A stretch of DNA of 64,000 nucleotides from Aequorivita sp. UBA3180 (GCA_002364215.1 DEXQ01000015.1:156158-220157); one strand, 5' to 3'; positions 23,221 to 33,182 are shown, counted from the first letter of the stretch. The notes: a model not told the origin generated them from the sequence alone. Numbers and translations are program-made.

Positions 23221-25980
23221 CTACAAGTCATATTTTATAACAAACATAACAATGCGAGGCATTACAATATACTGTGAAGTGGTGTTGAATTGATCATTAA
23301 AACTATCATTGTTAATGGATTCGGTATCTAAAATATTAGTGGCCTGTACCGAAAATTCCCAAGGACTTTCGCCGTGTTTGTAGTAAAGATTTGCATTAAA
23401 AAAGGAATATGTGTTTTCGATAGTATTTGCGTCATTGGTATATTTATAATAATCCCACTCCGCAAAAAGATTGAAATATTTTAAAAACCGAAGATTTAAG
23501 TTAGCATACGGCCGATTGGTAAAAAAAGTCTGTTCAATCCCGCCATTGTCATAGTCATTTTTCATAAAACGGTATCCTACTTCAAAATTTGGAAAATTCT
23601 TGAAATTGCTTAAAACACTGGCATTGTAGTTTTGCGTTAGACTTTGGCTTTCCTGTATTTCTTCATTTATAGTATTATTTGTTTTGCTCAAAAACACTGC
23701 TGCATCCAGTTTAAATTGAACTTTTTTTATGGTTTTGCTGAATCTACCAACTGCTGAAAAAGTTTCATCGGGAAAGTTACTATCAAAATTTATGGGGCTA
23801 CTCACTTGGTTGATTCCAACCAATTCTGTGTTTGTTTTTATGGCGTCAATCCGTCGTGTGTAACTCACATTCCCTCCAATGTTGGTATAGTTGAAAAGAT
23901 TGAAACTGAAATAGGTCAAATTATAACTGTGCGAAAGTGAATTCTCAAGTTCACGATTTCCTCGAAAAAGTCTGTTATAATTATTAAAAACATAAGCCTG
24001 TGCATAATTATTCACATCGCTATATTCTGAAGTGATCGCGTAATTGAAGCGCAGGTTTTCGCTTTTCTTAAGTTCCAAAACAACATTTACATCGGGTAAA
24101 ACCATCCAATCATTTTGAGTGGAAACAGTTCCCAATTGCTCATTTTTCAGATTATAATTATGAAGTGTAATGCCTGGATTAAATATGAATTTGCCGCTTT
24201 TCAGTTTATAATGTAGCCCAAAAAATGCATCTGTAAAAGTATAAGCTACATCGTTGTTGAAATTGTCGTCGGTAAAATCATTTCGGTTGCCGTTGTCTAA
24301 AATCTGAAAAATTCCCGAGTTGAATTTCTGCTTGCTGTATGTAGTTCCAACGGTAAAACTAAGGTTGCTAACGTTATTCAAAACGTAGTAATAATCAACC
24401 TTTGCGTCTAGTTTATGGCTTTTTACAATTTTATTTTGATTTACGCTGTAGCGATCCGATTGCTCTAAAGGATCAAAAGTATCAGCATCACTATTGAAAG
24501 GATCCAACGGATTTATCTGTGTAAAAACGCCACGAAAGGGAATTGAATCCTGTACGGCTTGATAAAACGGATCTTCGTTTTGATAGAGATGCTGAACTTC
24601 CGCTGCAAAAATGTTTTTATCGTTTAAAGTATAATAAGCGTTCGCCGTTTGGTTGATGGAAAAAGGTTTATTCTCCTTCACTTCGGCAATATCATTTTGG
24701 TTACCGCCCACTATTGAAATGGTAGTATCGTCCTCTGTTTGTTTGGAAGTTTTAATAAGTGCGTCATAATCTAACTGAAAATTTGTGTTTGGTTTATAGG
24801 TACTGCTCAATTTTAGCATTCCCAATTGGTTGCGCTGGTCGTTTTCGGTATTTGTATTCTCCGTGATTCCCGTTAAAATATATTGGCGAATACTATTGTT
24901 GACGATATTTGTTTTATTGTCGCTCAAAATTCCGAAGCCACTTATATCCAGTTTGTCGTTCACAGCATAGCTGAAGTTTCCGGCAACAAATTTAGCATCG
25001 ATGTTTTTTGCACGATCGTTTTGCGAAACAGCAAAACCGAGGTCGCTGTCGCTAATCCTAAAACTGGTTCCACCACCTTTGTTAAAGTTTTTAAACCCAC
25101 CCGTAAAGTTGAAATAATCGCGAAAAGTAAAAGGCACTTCCCCAATATTGTTGAAATCGGTAATTACATTAATACTGTATTTAGGACTGTAATAGAAAAG
25201 CTTCGGATGTACTAGATAGCGTCCATTATCATCGCCATATTCATCTGCAATTCCTGCGCCAGCCGTAACCTCTCCAAACCAGAAATTTTTCTTCCCTTCT
25301 TTCAATTTGATGTTTATGGCAACATTGTCGCGATCGTTTCCAAGACCGCGCATTTGGCTTACTTCGTTATAATTACGCAGTACTTCTACTTTGTCCACAG
25401 CGTCTGCAGGAATGTTTTTTGTTGCCAATTTACTATCGCCGTCAAAAAAATCCTTCCCTTCCACCATTACTTTACTTACAGTTTTTCCTTCCACTTGTAT
25501 TTCCCCTTCATCGTTTACCTCAACGCCGGGAAGCTTTTTCATTACATCCCCCAATTTGCGTTCGTCTCCGTTTGTAAAGCTATCTGCATTATAAACAATA
25601 GTGTCGCCTTTAACGGTTACCGGCATTTCATAAACAATTTCCACATCGTCCAGTTGGTTTTCCTGCGGGTTTAAAATGAAATCCAAATCAATATTTTCCG
25701 TATTAGCGGTAACGTTAACGGTTTGTTCCTTGGATTCATAGCCTAGAAAGCTTGCTCTTAAAACATACGTATTTCCTTTCGGAAGATCGAGTTGGTATCG
25801 CCCTTGGTAGTTTGTGATTCCGTAGGATTCCGTGGCTCCAGAAGATTTTAGGGACGCAATAACATTGGCAAATTCCAGCGGATTTCCAATGCTGTCTTTT
25901 ATGGTTCCTTTTACTTTTATGCTTTGGGCTGAAAGTGAAAAGGAGAAAAGCAAGTAAAAAATTGTAATGAATTTATTCAT
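23221..25980 (-). CDS. Outer-membrane beta-barrel (TonB receptor-like) family protein
   Basis: This 919-aa outer-membrane protein begins with a signal peptide (FITIFYLLFSFSLSAQ). A carboxypeptidase-regulatory-like domain (about 20-110, VKGTIKDSIGNPLEFANVIA, YQLDLPKGNTYVLRASFLGY) follows, then a plug-like region (VYEMPVTVKGDTIVYNADSF, KLPGVEVNDEGEIQVEGKTV) and a long beta-barrel with many alternating aromatic strands. It matches the Bacteroidota family of TonB-receptor-like barrels whose members often precede a GLPGLI gene, as here (89 bp gap, same strand, GLPGLI upstream). The transported substrate is unknown; there is no SusD partner, so it is not a typical glycan importer. Confidence 0.88.
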   Translation of the reverse strand: MNKFITIFYLLFSFSLSAQSIKVKGTIKDSIGNPLEFANVIASLKSSGATESYGITNYQGRYQLDLPKGNTYVLRASFLGYESKEQTVNVTANTENIDLDFILNPQENQLDDVEIVYEMPVTVKGDTIVYNADSFTNGDERKLGDVMKKLPGVEVNDEGEIQVEGKTVSKVMVEGKDFFDGDSKLATKNIPADAVDKVEVLRNYNEVSQMRGLGNDRDNVAINIKLKEGKKNFWFGEVTAGAGIADEYGDDNGRYLVHPKLFYYSPKYSINVITDFNNIGEVPFTFRDYFNFTGGFKNFNKGGGTSFRISDSDLGFAVSQNDRAKNIDAKFVAGNFSYAVNDKLDISGFGILSDNKTNIVNNSIRQYILTGITENTNTENDQRNQLGMLKLSSTYKPNTNFQLDYDALIKTSKQTEDDTTISIVGGNQNDIAEVKENKPFSINQTANAYYTLNDKNIFAAEVQHLYQNEDPFYQAVQDSIPFRGVFTQINPLDPFNSDADTFDPLEQSDRYSVNQNKIVKSHKLDAKVDYYYVLNNVSNLSFTVGTTYSKQKFNSGIFQILDNGNRNDFTDDNFNNDVAYTFTDAFFGLHYKLKSGKFIFNPGITLHNYNLKNEQLGTVSTQNDWMVLPDVNVVLELKKSENLRFNYAITSEYSDVNNYAQAYVFNNYNRLFRGNRELENSLSHSYNLTYFSFNLFNYTNIGGNVSYTRRIDAIKTNTELVGINQVSSPINFDSNFPDETFSAVGRFSKTIKKVQFKLDAAVFLSKTNNTINEEIQESQSLTQNYNASVLSNFKNFPNFEVGYRFMKNDYDNGGIEQTFFTNRPYANLNLRFLKYFNLFAEWDYYKYTNDANTIENTYSFFNANLYYKHGESPWEFSVQATNILDTESINNDSFNDQFNTTSQYIVMPRIVMFVIKYDL

Positions 25981-26069
25981 TGAAATTTCATTCGATTTAA
26001 TGGGAAAGGGAATAGTTTAAACAAAAAAACACGGAAGTTTTCACAAAATGTACAAAGTGGCATTTCTAA

Positions 26070-26942
26070 TTAAAATCCTCCCCCGCGACGACCATTGCCC
26101 CCACGATTTTGAAAGTTTTCACGAAGCTCGTCTGTTTTTTCTTTTACGATTTTTACATATTCCTCGCGGGTTACTTCTTTTCCTTTTTTGGGAGGTTCAA
26201 TTTTTTCAGCTTCTTTCGGGTTCATCACTATTTTGGAACACAAAAGTGTGGTTCTATAAACGTTCAATTCCAAAATAAGTCCGGGCAGTCCGGCATATTC
26301 CCCGGGGCCGTTGCTCACGGGAATCTGTGGGGTAAACCAAGCCGTAACCTCAATTTCCTCGGGAATTTCAATCATATCCATCGGGTCTTGTGGTTGCGTA
26401 GAATCTTTTTTTACTTCAGCATTTTCTTTTTCGTCCTTCTTTTTTGGGCGCGCCATGCTGTAATCATTGGGATCTACTTTTTTAACAGCCGTGGCTTTAA
26501 AAGCGATGTATTGCCCAATGGTTTTGGACTCCTTGGTTATTTGCCAATCTAAATGTTTAATGGAATCTGTCACTAAAAACTGTTTTCCGAAGAATTCGTT
26601 TTCTTCAACAATTTGCCCTGATTTAAGATTTTTATACTGTGCCCCTGGCGTGTAGCTGCTCATCATCATTTTAAAGCCAGGGTTCATTGGTGTAGCATCC
26701 AGTTTTTCCTGTTCCTTATAAATTGATTCGTCCTTATTGAAGGTAAGGATGTATGTTTTTTCAAGCATACTTTTCATCCGTTCGGCAATCATCTTTTTCA
26801 TTTCTTCCGTCATTTCACGATTACCGCCAAAAGCATCAAGATCAACTGTTGTTTTGGATTCATAATAAGCTTGGCCACTTATGTTTTGGGCATTTATGGT
26901 AAATGAGAAAAATAATAAAAGTATTAAGGTATATCGTATCAT
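26070..26942 (-). CDS. GLPGLI family protein
   Basis: This secreted or envelope protein of unknown function is named after its motif, present here as EYAGLPGLILELNV. The signal peptide is MIRYTLILLLFFSFTINAQN. The C-terminus is acidic/lysine-rich and ends in a Gly/Arg-rich tail (GGNGRRGGGF). I take the ATG at 26942 rather than the one at 26969, because a TAACTTTG promoter box lies at 26974-26967 and would place transcription start at about 26962, inside the longer version. It is first in a two-gene unit with the outer-membrane barrel, a pairing typical of Bacteroidota. Confidence 0.87.
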   Translation of the reverse strand: MIRYTLILLLFFSFTINAQNISGQAYYESKTTVDLDAFGGNREMTEEMKKMIAERMKSMLEKTYILTFNKDESIYKEQEKLDATPMNPGFKMMMSSYTPGAQYKNLKSGQIVEENEFFGKQFLVTDSIKHLDWQITKESKTIGQYIAFKATAVKKVDPNDYSMARPKKKDEKENAEVKKDSTQPQDPMDMIEIPEEIEVTAWFTPQIPVSNGPGEYAGLPGLILELNVYRTTLLCSKIVMNPKEAEKIEPPKKGKEVTREEYVKIVKEKTDELRENFQNRGGNGRRGGGF

Positions 26943-26966
26943 AAATAATATTTTGATGGTAAGTGT

Positions 26967-26974
26967 CAAAGTTA
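26967..26974 (-). promoter_or_regulatory. Putative -7 box for GLPGLI/receptor unit
   Basis: TAACTTTG on the minus strand matches TAnnTTTG exactly, about 25 bp before the chosen ATG. No TTG was found at the expected -33 spacing, so the call is moderate. A perfect palindrome (AATTTGTT-TG-AACAAATT, 27008-27025) lies upstream and might be an operator. Confidence 0.5.
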
Positions 26975-27007
26975 AAACACTTTGACTAAAATGTTTAAAA
27001 TTAGTTT

Positions 27008-27025
27008 AATTTGTTTGAACAAATT
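27008..27025. promoter_or_regulatory. Palindrome upstream of GLPGLI unit
   Basis: AATTTGTT-TG-AACAAATT has perfect 8-bp arms with a 2-bp centre. It lies in the intergenic space between the divergent GLPGLI gene and the gene at 27203, where a dimeric regulator could bind. The regulator is unknown. Confidence 0.4.
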
Positions 27026-27202
27026 TCTGTCCACTACCACTAAGACGAACCAAGTTATAATCTGTTACATTATTTTTCGTTTAAATAAAACCTTCATTTT
27101 GTAACTTGCCAACTTTATGAAATGCCATTAAAAGATTGTAAACCAAATGAAGATAGATGCTGTGGGCATTCCATCTTCCTATTTCTCAAATATCTTATAC
27201 AG

Positions 27203-28003
27203 ATGAAACAGCTTTTCCTCTTTTTTCTGCTTATTTGCCAACTTGGCATTGCCCAAAGCGTTACTCTTGAGGGTAAGGTTCCCTTTGTTGCCGATAAGTT
27301 TATTGGTTTTGACAACTACAAAAATGCCTACTTTATAAAAGACCGGGTACTGAAAAAACAAGGCCCAGATGGTAACTTTCTTTTTAATGATTTACAATTA
27401 GGGCGGATAACATCGGTGGATATAATCAATCCACTGAAAGTGATTGCCTTTTTCCAGGACACAAACACGGTGGTGATGCTGGACAACAAACTCAACGAAA
27501 TAGAACGTATTAATTTTAACAATCTACCGCAGTTTTTGAATGTAAGCACCGCAACCAACGCTGGCAGCAACAGCTTGTGGCTTTTTAATGTGGATACGCA
27601 ACAACTGGAAATGTATAATTACGGTTCAAAACTGCAAACAGTAGTATCGCAACCATTTCCGGGGAAACTGCTTTCGCAGGCGAGTAATTTTAATTACTGT
27701 TTTGCACTGACTGAAAAAAAACTGCGCGCCTTCAATATCTACGGAAGTATTCTGAACGAAGTACCTTCTGAAAACTATGAAAAAATTGTTCAACAGAATG
27801 AAAATTTGATCGCTTTAAAGCAAAACGCACTTTATTACCTTCCAGATTTTGCTAAACGGAACGAAACACTAAACCACAAATCTGTGCAGCTGAAATTACC
27901 CGAAATAACAATTAAGGACTTGCAGCTTACCAATGATTTCCTGTATATTTATGACGGCGAAAATTTGCACACATTTAAACTAACCATCCCAACTAAAGAA
28001 TAA
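27203..28003 (+). CDS. Secreted protein of unknown function
   Basis: This 266-aa protein has a clear signal peptide (MKQLFLFFLLICQLGIAQ). The open frame extends upstream to 27122, but those codons encode a cysteine-rich stretch that would bury the signal, so the ATG at 27203 is chosen. The body is made of short repeated segments with hydrophobic and aspartate/asparagine turns (KFIGFDNYKNAYFIKD, LGRITSVDIINPLKVIAFFQ, NTVVMLDNKLNEIERI), which could form a beta-propeller; this is an inference from spacing only. It ends 2 bp before the deoxynucleoside kinase gene and is probably co-transcribed with it. I do not recognise a named family. Confidence 0.75.
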   Translation: MKQLFLFFLLICQLGIAQSVTLEGKVPFVADKFIGFDNYKNAYFIKDRVLKKQGPDGNFLFNDLQLGRITSVDIINPLKVIAFFQDTNTVVMLDNKLNEIERINFNNLPQFLNVSTATNAGSNSLWLFNVDTQQLEMYNYGSKLQTVVSQPFPGKLLSQASNFNYCFALTEKKLRAFNIYGSILNEVPSENYEKIVQQNENLIALKQNALYYLPDFAKRNETLNHKSVQLKLPEITIKDLQLTNDFLYIYDGENLHTFKLTIPTKE

Positions 28004-28005
28004 GT

Positions 28006-28620
28006 ATGCACGTTGCAATTGCAGGAAACATAGGTTCTGGAAAAACCACCCTTACCCGTTTATTGGCAAAACATTACAAATGGCAGGCCCATTATGAAGA
28101 TGTGGAAGACAACCCCTATTTGGACGATTTTTACAACCAAATGGAGCGGTGGTCCTTCAACCTTCAAATCTACTTTTTGAACAGTCGCTTTCGCCAAATT
28201 CTCGAAATTCGTGAAAAGGGAAAGAACGTAATTCAAGATCGTACTATTTACGAAGATGCCTATATTTTTGCCCCAAACCTACACGCCATGGGCCTAATGA
28301 CAAACCGTGATTTTGAGAATTACCGCTCGCTTTTCGATTTAATGGAAAGCGTAACCGAAGGGCCCGACCTGCTTATTTATTTGCGCAGCAGCATTCCGAA
28401 TTTGGTAAATCAAATCCACAAACGCGGTCGCGATTATGAAAATTCCATCAGTATTGATTATTTAAGTCGTTTGAACGAACGTTACGAAGCGTGGATTCAT
28501 AATTATGACAGAGGCAACCTCATTATTTTTGACGTGGACAACATAAATTTTGTAGACGATCCCGAGCATTTGGGCCAGGTAATCAATAAAATAGACGCGG
28601 AGCTGCACGGGTTGTTTTAA
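28006..28620 (+). CDS. Deoxynucleoside kinase
   Basis: This 204-aa enzyme phosphorylates deoxynucleosides for salvage. It has the P-loop GNIGSGKTTLTRLLAKHY at the N-terminus, the substrate segment EDNPYLDDFYNQMERWSFNL, the family signature QDRTIYEDAYIFA (catalytic/substrate arginine motif equivalent to ERS), and the lid region RSSIPNLVNQIHKRGRDYE. Length and motifs fit the dNK/dCK/dGK family; base preference cannot be read from the sequence. It starts 2 bp after the preceding secreted-protein gene. Confidence 0.93.
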   Translation: MHVAIAGNIGSGKTTLTRLLAKHYKWQAHYEDVEDNPYLDDFYNQMERWSFNLQIYFLNSRFRQILEIREKGKNVIQDRTIYEDAYIFAPNLHAMGLMTNRDFENYRSLFDLMESVTEGPDLLIYLRSSIPNLVNQIHKRGRDYENSISIDYLSRLNERYEAWIHNYDRGNLIIFDVDNINFVDDPEHLGQVINKIDAELHGLF

Positions 28621-28678
28621 ACCTTAACGTTTCCCTTACAGTATCCTATCTGTAAAACCATTATTTTGCCATAATACT

Positions 28679-30718
28679 ATGGCATCACTATACAACAATA
28701 AATTTTACCACCGCGACCTTTCGTGGCTTCGCTTTAATCACCGTGTTTTACAAGAAGCGGCAGACGCGCGCAATCCGCTTTATGAGCGCATCAAGTTTCT
28801 GGCAATTTTTTCATCTAATCTGGATGAATTTTTTCGCGTTCGAGTTTCCGATATCAGACAGATAAAAAACATTGAAAAGCCACTTCGGAAAAAGCTCATT
28901 ACTAAACCCAACAAGGTTTTAAAAGAAATTAAAGAACAGGTTGATATTCAGCAAAATGAATTTGGAAGAATTTTCAATGAAGAAATAATTCCGCAATTGG
29001 CTTCCGAGGGAATTCACCTAATTCGCCACGAGGATTTTTCTGAAGCACAAAAAGAAATTGCAACCAAATATTATGAGGAAAGCCTCAAGCAAATTACCGA
29101 AATAAGTTGCAATCCCTGTACGGAAACTCAATCTGTATTTGTAAAAAACGAAAGGCTATACTTGGCCGCCCAAACTGCTGAAGATGAATTTTTAATGGTG
29201 GAAATTCCGGAGACGGAGCCACGTTTTTTTGTATTTCCTTCGGAAGATGATAAAGAGTTTTATATCACTTTTATTGATGATATTCTGAAATACAACCTCC
29301 AAAAGGAATTTTCCGAAGAAAGAGATACTGCCTTCCATTCCCTGAAAATTTCGCGCGATGCGGAACTTTATATTGAAGACGAATTTTCGGGTAATTTAAT
29401 GGAAAAAATCAAGGAGGCGCTTCCGAAGCGCGATACCGGGCAGGCCACACGGGTTTTGATAGACCCCGAAATGCCGCAGGATTTCAGGGAAACATTAAAA
29501 AAAGCCTTGGACGTAAACCATACCGATGTGGTTTTGGGCGGTCGCTATCATAATTTTAAGGATTTTTTCAGCTATCCAAATCCCACGCAAAAGCAATTGC
29601 ACAATAAAAAACTGCCTCCACTTCCGCATCCCGTTTTGGCAAAATGTGATTCTATTTTTGAAGCAATCGATAAAAAAGACCAATTGCTGCATTATCCCTA
29701 TCAAAGTTTTAGACCGGTTATCAAACTGATGCAGGAAGCAGCGAATGACCCGCAAGTTAAAACTATAAAAATCACTATTTACCGCGCTGCTGATGAATCT
29801 GATTTAAACGATGCCATAGCCCTTGCCGCCAAAAACGGGAAGGATGTAACTGTTTTTATTGAAGTGAAGGCCCGTTTTGATGAACACAACAATTTAAAAT
29901 GGGGTGCCATTTTTAGAAAAAACGGAGCCCGCGTTATTTATAGCTATCCAGATATTAAAGTGCATTCCAAAATACTTTATATTGAAAGGGAAGTTGAGAA
30001 CAAAACCAAACGCTACGCCTACATTGCCACAGGCAACTTCAACGAAAATACGGCCACACTTTACACAGATTTTGGATTGATGACCGCCCACAAAAAAATA
30101 ACCAAAGACCTCAAAAAGGTATTTATGGTTTTGGAGCGCGATATGATTGTGCCAAAAACAAAGCAATTATTGGTTTCGCCATTTACCACCCGCGAGCGTT
30201 TTACTGCGTTGGTAGAAAAGGAAATAGCGCTGGCCAATGCCGGTAAAAAGGGCTCGATTATTTTAAAAATGAACAGTCTGCAGGACGAAGGAATGATAAA
30301 GGAGCTTTACAAGGCCAGCAATGCAGGAGTAGAAGTGCGATTATTAATACGCGGAATGTGCTCATTGGTACCCGGAATTAAAGGCCAGAGTGAGAATATT
30401 TACATTACCAGTATCGTGGATCGCTTTTTGGAACACGGAAGAATCTATATTTTCGGAAACGATGGCGATGCACAAATTTATATAGGCTCAGCAGACTGGA
30501 TGACGCGCAATTTAACCCACCGCATAGAGGTAGTCACGCCCATTTTGGATGAAGACCATAAGAAAGCCGTTAAGAAAATCATCGATATAGAGCTGAACGA
30601 TAACATAAAAGCCAGAATTATTGATGCCGAACAAAAAAATGAATACGTAAAAAATTCAGAAAAAGAAGTGCAGTCGCAGCTTGCGATTTATGATTACTTT
30701 GAAAGGCTTATTGAATAA
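28679..30718 (+). CDS. ppk1: Polyphosphate kinase 1
   Basis: This 679-aa enzyme makes polyphosphate from ATP through a phosphohistidine. The N-terminal domain begins YHRDLSWLRFNHRVLQEA (typical PPK1 N-domain) and has FSSNLDEFFRVRV. The catalytic H429 is in YPDIKVHSKILY, and the second conserved histidine is in RFLEHGRIYIF. The block ATGNFNENTATLYTDFGL is also standard. Length matches E. coli PPK (688 aa). It lies 58 bp after the kinase gene. The last 11 bp overlap the convergent App1-like gene. It belongs to a local cluster of phosphate-energy genes with hppA and ppa. Confidence 0.95.
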   Translation: MASLYNNKFYHRDLSWLRFNHRVLQEAADARNPLYERIKFLAIFSSNLDEFFRVRVSDIRQIKNIEKPLRKKLITKPNKVLKEIKEQVDIQQNEFGRIFNEEIIPQLASEGIHLIRHEDFSEAQKEIATKYYEESLKQITEISCNPCTETQSVFVKNERLYLAAQTAEDEFLMVEIPETEPRFFVFPSEDDKEFYITFIDDILKYNLQKEFSEERDTAFHSLKISRDAELYIEDEFSGNLMEKIKEALPKRDTGQATRVLIDPEMPQDFRETLKKALDVNHTDVVLGGRYHNFKDFFSYPNPTQKQLHNKKLPPLPHPVLAKCDSIFEAIDKKDQLLHYPYQSFRPVIKLMQEAANDPQVKTIKITIYRAADESDLNDAIALAAKNGKDVTVFIEVKARFDEHNNLKWGAIFRKNGARVIYSYPDIKVHSKILYIEREVENKTKRYAYIATGNFNENTATLYTDFGLMTAHKKITKDLKKVFMVLERDMIVPKTKQLLVSPFTTRERFTALVEKEIALANAGKKGSIILKMNSLQDEGMIKELYKASNAGVEVRLLIRGMCSLVPGIKGQSENIYITSIVDRFLEHGRIYIFGNDGDAQIYIGSADWMTRNLTHRIEVVTPILDEDHKKAVKKIIDIELNDNIKARIIDAEQKNEYVKNSEKEVQSQLAIYDYFERLIE

Positions 30719-31706
30719 AACCCATCTCTCTAGCGTGGGCAACGGCAGCTTTGCTGTTTTCAACAAGAAGTACCGGTACGGTTTCATAGTTTTCAAAGAG
30801 GCCCTCAACCCGTACCATTTTTCTTTTGTGGTTTACATTCCGCAGATAAATTGCAAGAATACGTTCAGGATGCGCTTCGGCAATTTCAATATAAATATCG
30901 GGATCGTGCTCGCCACTATCCCCAATTAACACAAAGGGTAGTTTAGGATATGTTTTCAGAATATTGGTTATTTCCTTTTGTTTTTGCGGCTTTTCCGGCT
31001 TGTACTTTTTGGCAAAGGGATTTACAAAATCGCGCAACAAAATGGGGCCTTTCGGAAAATTATTTTTTTGAAGAAATACTTCCAAATAGCGATACAGATT
31101 CCACGGACTGTGGCTTACATAGAAAACCGGATTGCAATCGCTGCCAGATTTTCCATCGTGCAATTGGTGATAAAATGCTGCCGCGCCCTCAAGTGGAATT
31201 CGTTTTTCGGCTCTTTTGAAAAAAGTATTTTTAACCACAGCCCATTTAAAAAAAGAGGTTAGCCCTGTGTGGAGAATGGTGTCGTCTATATCGCTGATAA
31301 CACCAAATTTTGCTCCTTCGGAAGGGATTAAGATTTCACCTTTAAAATTGTTGTTTTGTTGAATTTTTCTTCCCTTAATTTCTTCTGCGAAAGAGATAGA
31401 GTAATGAAGCCAACCATCGGCATCCGTCAAAGGAAGTAAGTTTTCTATCATGGCATCTATTAAAAAATAGCCTTGGGAATCTGATACTGTTTCCAGCGTT
31501 CTTCCATTTGCAAGTTTAAGAATGAGCTTGGCATTCTTAACCTTATCTGTTTCAAAGCGCTTCCAACTGTTCCAAAGTAGATTGAAAAAACCAGTTTTGG
31601 AAAGATCGATACCTTCATCCTGTATTGCCCTTCCTTTTATATATAGATGGCTCGCAGTGCCATAACTGTGAAAGGTAACAATCTGAATTGGGTCTTTTTT
31701 AAACAT
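30708..31706 (-). CDS. App1-family (DUF2183) phosphatase
   Basis: This 332-aa protein has the DUF2183/App1 catalytic motif GVISDIDDTILHTGLTS (DxDxT, HAD-like), followed by FYVSHSPWNLYRYLEVFLQ and FVLIGDSGEHDPDIYIEIA. In yeast App1 this domain is a magnesium-dependent phosphatidate phosphatase. Bacterial members are uncharacterised. An N-terminal beta-type region (about 1-130) has no recognised motif. There is no signal peptide. The gene is 6 bp downstream of the MgtC/DUF4010 gene and overlaps ppk1 tail-to-tail by 11 bp. Confidence 0.87.
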   Translation of the reverse strand: MFKKDPIQIVTFHSYGTASHLYIKGRAIQDEGIDLSKTGFFNLLWNSWKRFETDKVKNAKLILKLANGRTLETVSDSQGYFLIDAMIENLLPLTDADGWLHYSISFAEEIKGRKIQQNNNFKGEILIPSEGAKFGVISDIDDTILHTGLTSFFKWAVVKNTFFKRAEKRIPLEGAAAFYHQLHDGKSGSDCNPVFYVSHSPWNLYRYLEVFLQKNNFPKGPILLRDFVNPFAKKYKPEKPQKQKEITNILKTYPKLPFVLIGDSGEHDPDIYIEIAEAHPERILAIYLRNVNHKRKMVRVEGLFENYETVPVLLVENSKAAVAHAREMGFIQ

Positions 31707-31712
31707 ACGCTA

Positions 31713-32978
31713 TTATAGGTGCCAAGCTTCTGGCCAAAGCCACATTAACAATAATCCAAATGCGATGGTTATTCCAAAGGAAATACCAATCCACTTAGCC
31801 AATTGTCTGGTACCGAGAACAGCGGCCATAATTCCTTTAAAAAGTAGATTGGAAAGAGTAGCCAATAAAATAAGTCGCCAACCCGTGGAAGTATTAAGGC
31901 CACCGCCTTTCATCAATTGTGAAAGGGAAAGCGTTATGGCGTCTACATCTGTAAGCCCACTGATAATTGCTACTACGTAAAGCGCCTCATTTCCAAACTC
32001 CTCCTTGGTGAAAGCCACTGCCAGTAAAATACCTCCGTATAAAAGTCCGAAAATTAAGGCGCTTTTAAATTGTGCGGGGTTTTTTGGTTCGGGCATTTTT
32101 TCATCTCCGCCATTTTTACTGATAATATAAAAAAGGCCCACGCACAACAGTGCCATAAGCACAAAAACAGTTATAAGTGGTAATACAATTTCCGGCAGTT
32201 TTTCAGGAATTACGACGCCCACCTCAACCAAAACCCTTATCAAGGCAACGGCAGAGGCTGCGGTAATAACAAATGCCGCCATTTTATTAATTGATTCAGC
32301 ATCCTTAGTTTTTCGGGCATAGCTTACAGTAGTTGCGGTGCTGCTGATTAGACCTCCTAAAATTCCGTTGGAAATAATCCCTACTTTCTTGCCCACAAAT
32401 TTATAGATGAAATAACCCACAACGCTTATGCCTACAATCAAGGTTACCATAAACCAGATATTCCGCGGGTTCAGCACATCCAGCGGGCCATAGGTTTTAT
32501 CGGGCAATAGTGGAAGAATTACCAAGGAAATCCCCGCAAAGGTCATTATTGCGGCTAGGTCCTTTGCCTTTAGGTTTTCAATAAAATTGTGGAGATGTTC
32601 CTTTAGGTAGAGTAGAATGGCCATAGAACCTCCCACAATAACTGCCACCATCCTATCTCCCATAACCAAATAAGCTCCCACGGCAAACATAAGTAGTGCA
32701 GCTACCTCAGTGGTTTGCCCCACGTCGGTATCGTTTAGTTTTCTGAGTTTTATGACATTGGCAGTAACTAAAAGGGCAGTAATACACAACCCCAATACGG
32801 GAAGTAAAAAGGGATTATCAAAGTCACGGGCCAGAAAAGCCGAAACAACCCCCATAACTGAAATAAGGGTAAAGGTGCGTACACCGGCCATTTCGTGGTC
32901 GCTTTTCTGCCTTTGGAGCCCTACGAGCATTCCCAAACCAAAGGCAATAGCTAAAGTAACAATGTCGTGATAATTCAT
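31713..32978 (-). CDS. MgtC/SapB N-terminal plus DUF4010 membrane protein
   Basis: This integral membrane protein of 421 aa has about 12-13 hydrophobic segments. The first about 140 residues resemble MgtC/SapB (VTLAIAFGLGMLVGLQRQ, VRTFTLISVMGVVSAFLA). The remainder matches DUF4010 (ILGGLISSTATTVSYARKT, ISGLTDVDAITLSLSQL). This combined architecture is known in bacteria; the substrate is not established. It ends 6 bp before the App1-like gene, so the two are likely co-transcribed. Confidence 0.87.
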   Translation of the reverse strand: MNYHDIVTLAIAFGLGMLVGLQRQKSDHEMAGVRTFTLISVMGVVSAFLARDFDNPFLLPVLGLCITALLVTANVIKLRKLNDTDVGQTTEVAALLMFAVGAYLVMGDRMVAVIVGGSMAILLYLKEHLHNFIENLKAKDLAAIMTFAGISLVILPLLPDKTYGPLDVLNPRNIWFMVTLIVGISVVGYFIYKFVGKKVGIISNGILGGLISSTATTVSYARKTKDAESINKMAAFVITAASAVALIRVLVEVGVVIPEKLPEIVLPLITVFVLMALLCVGLFYIISKNGGDEKMPEPKNPAQFKSALIFGLLYGGILLAVAFTKEEFGNEALYVVAIISGLTDVDAITLSLSQLMKGGGLNTSTGWRLILLATLSNLLFKGIMAAVLGTRQLAKWIGISFGITIAFGLLLMWLWPEAWHL

Positions 32979-33038
32979 AGCAGCACCAAGATAATAAATT
33001 CTTGTATATCTGGGATCAGTCGGGAGGATTTGTTAATA

Positions 33039-33087
33039 GGGATTAGGGATTGGGGATTAGGGATTGGGGATTGGGAGATTTGGGATT
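33039..33087 (+). repeat. G-rich tandem heptamer array (GGGATTA/GGGATTG)
   Basis: About six to seven copies of GGGATT[AG] stand in tandem, with one imperfect unit (GGAGATTT). Four or more G3 runs separated by four bases meet the pattern of an intramolecular G-quadruplex on the plus strand. It is non-coding and lies in the 271-bp gap between hppA and the MgtC/DUF4010 gene. Confidence 0.8.
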
Positions 33088-33182
33088 CGGTGCGGCGACT
33101 GCGCTCTGCATCATAGCATTGCTGCTTTGACCGCCCTTTGAATCTGCTCTGGAAAAGCTGCTCAGGGGATAGAATAGGCGAA

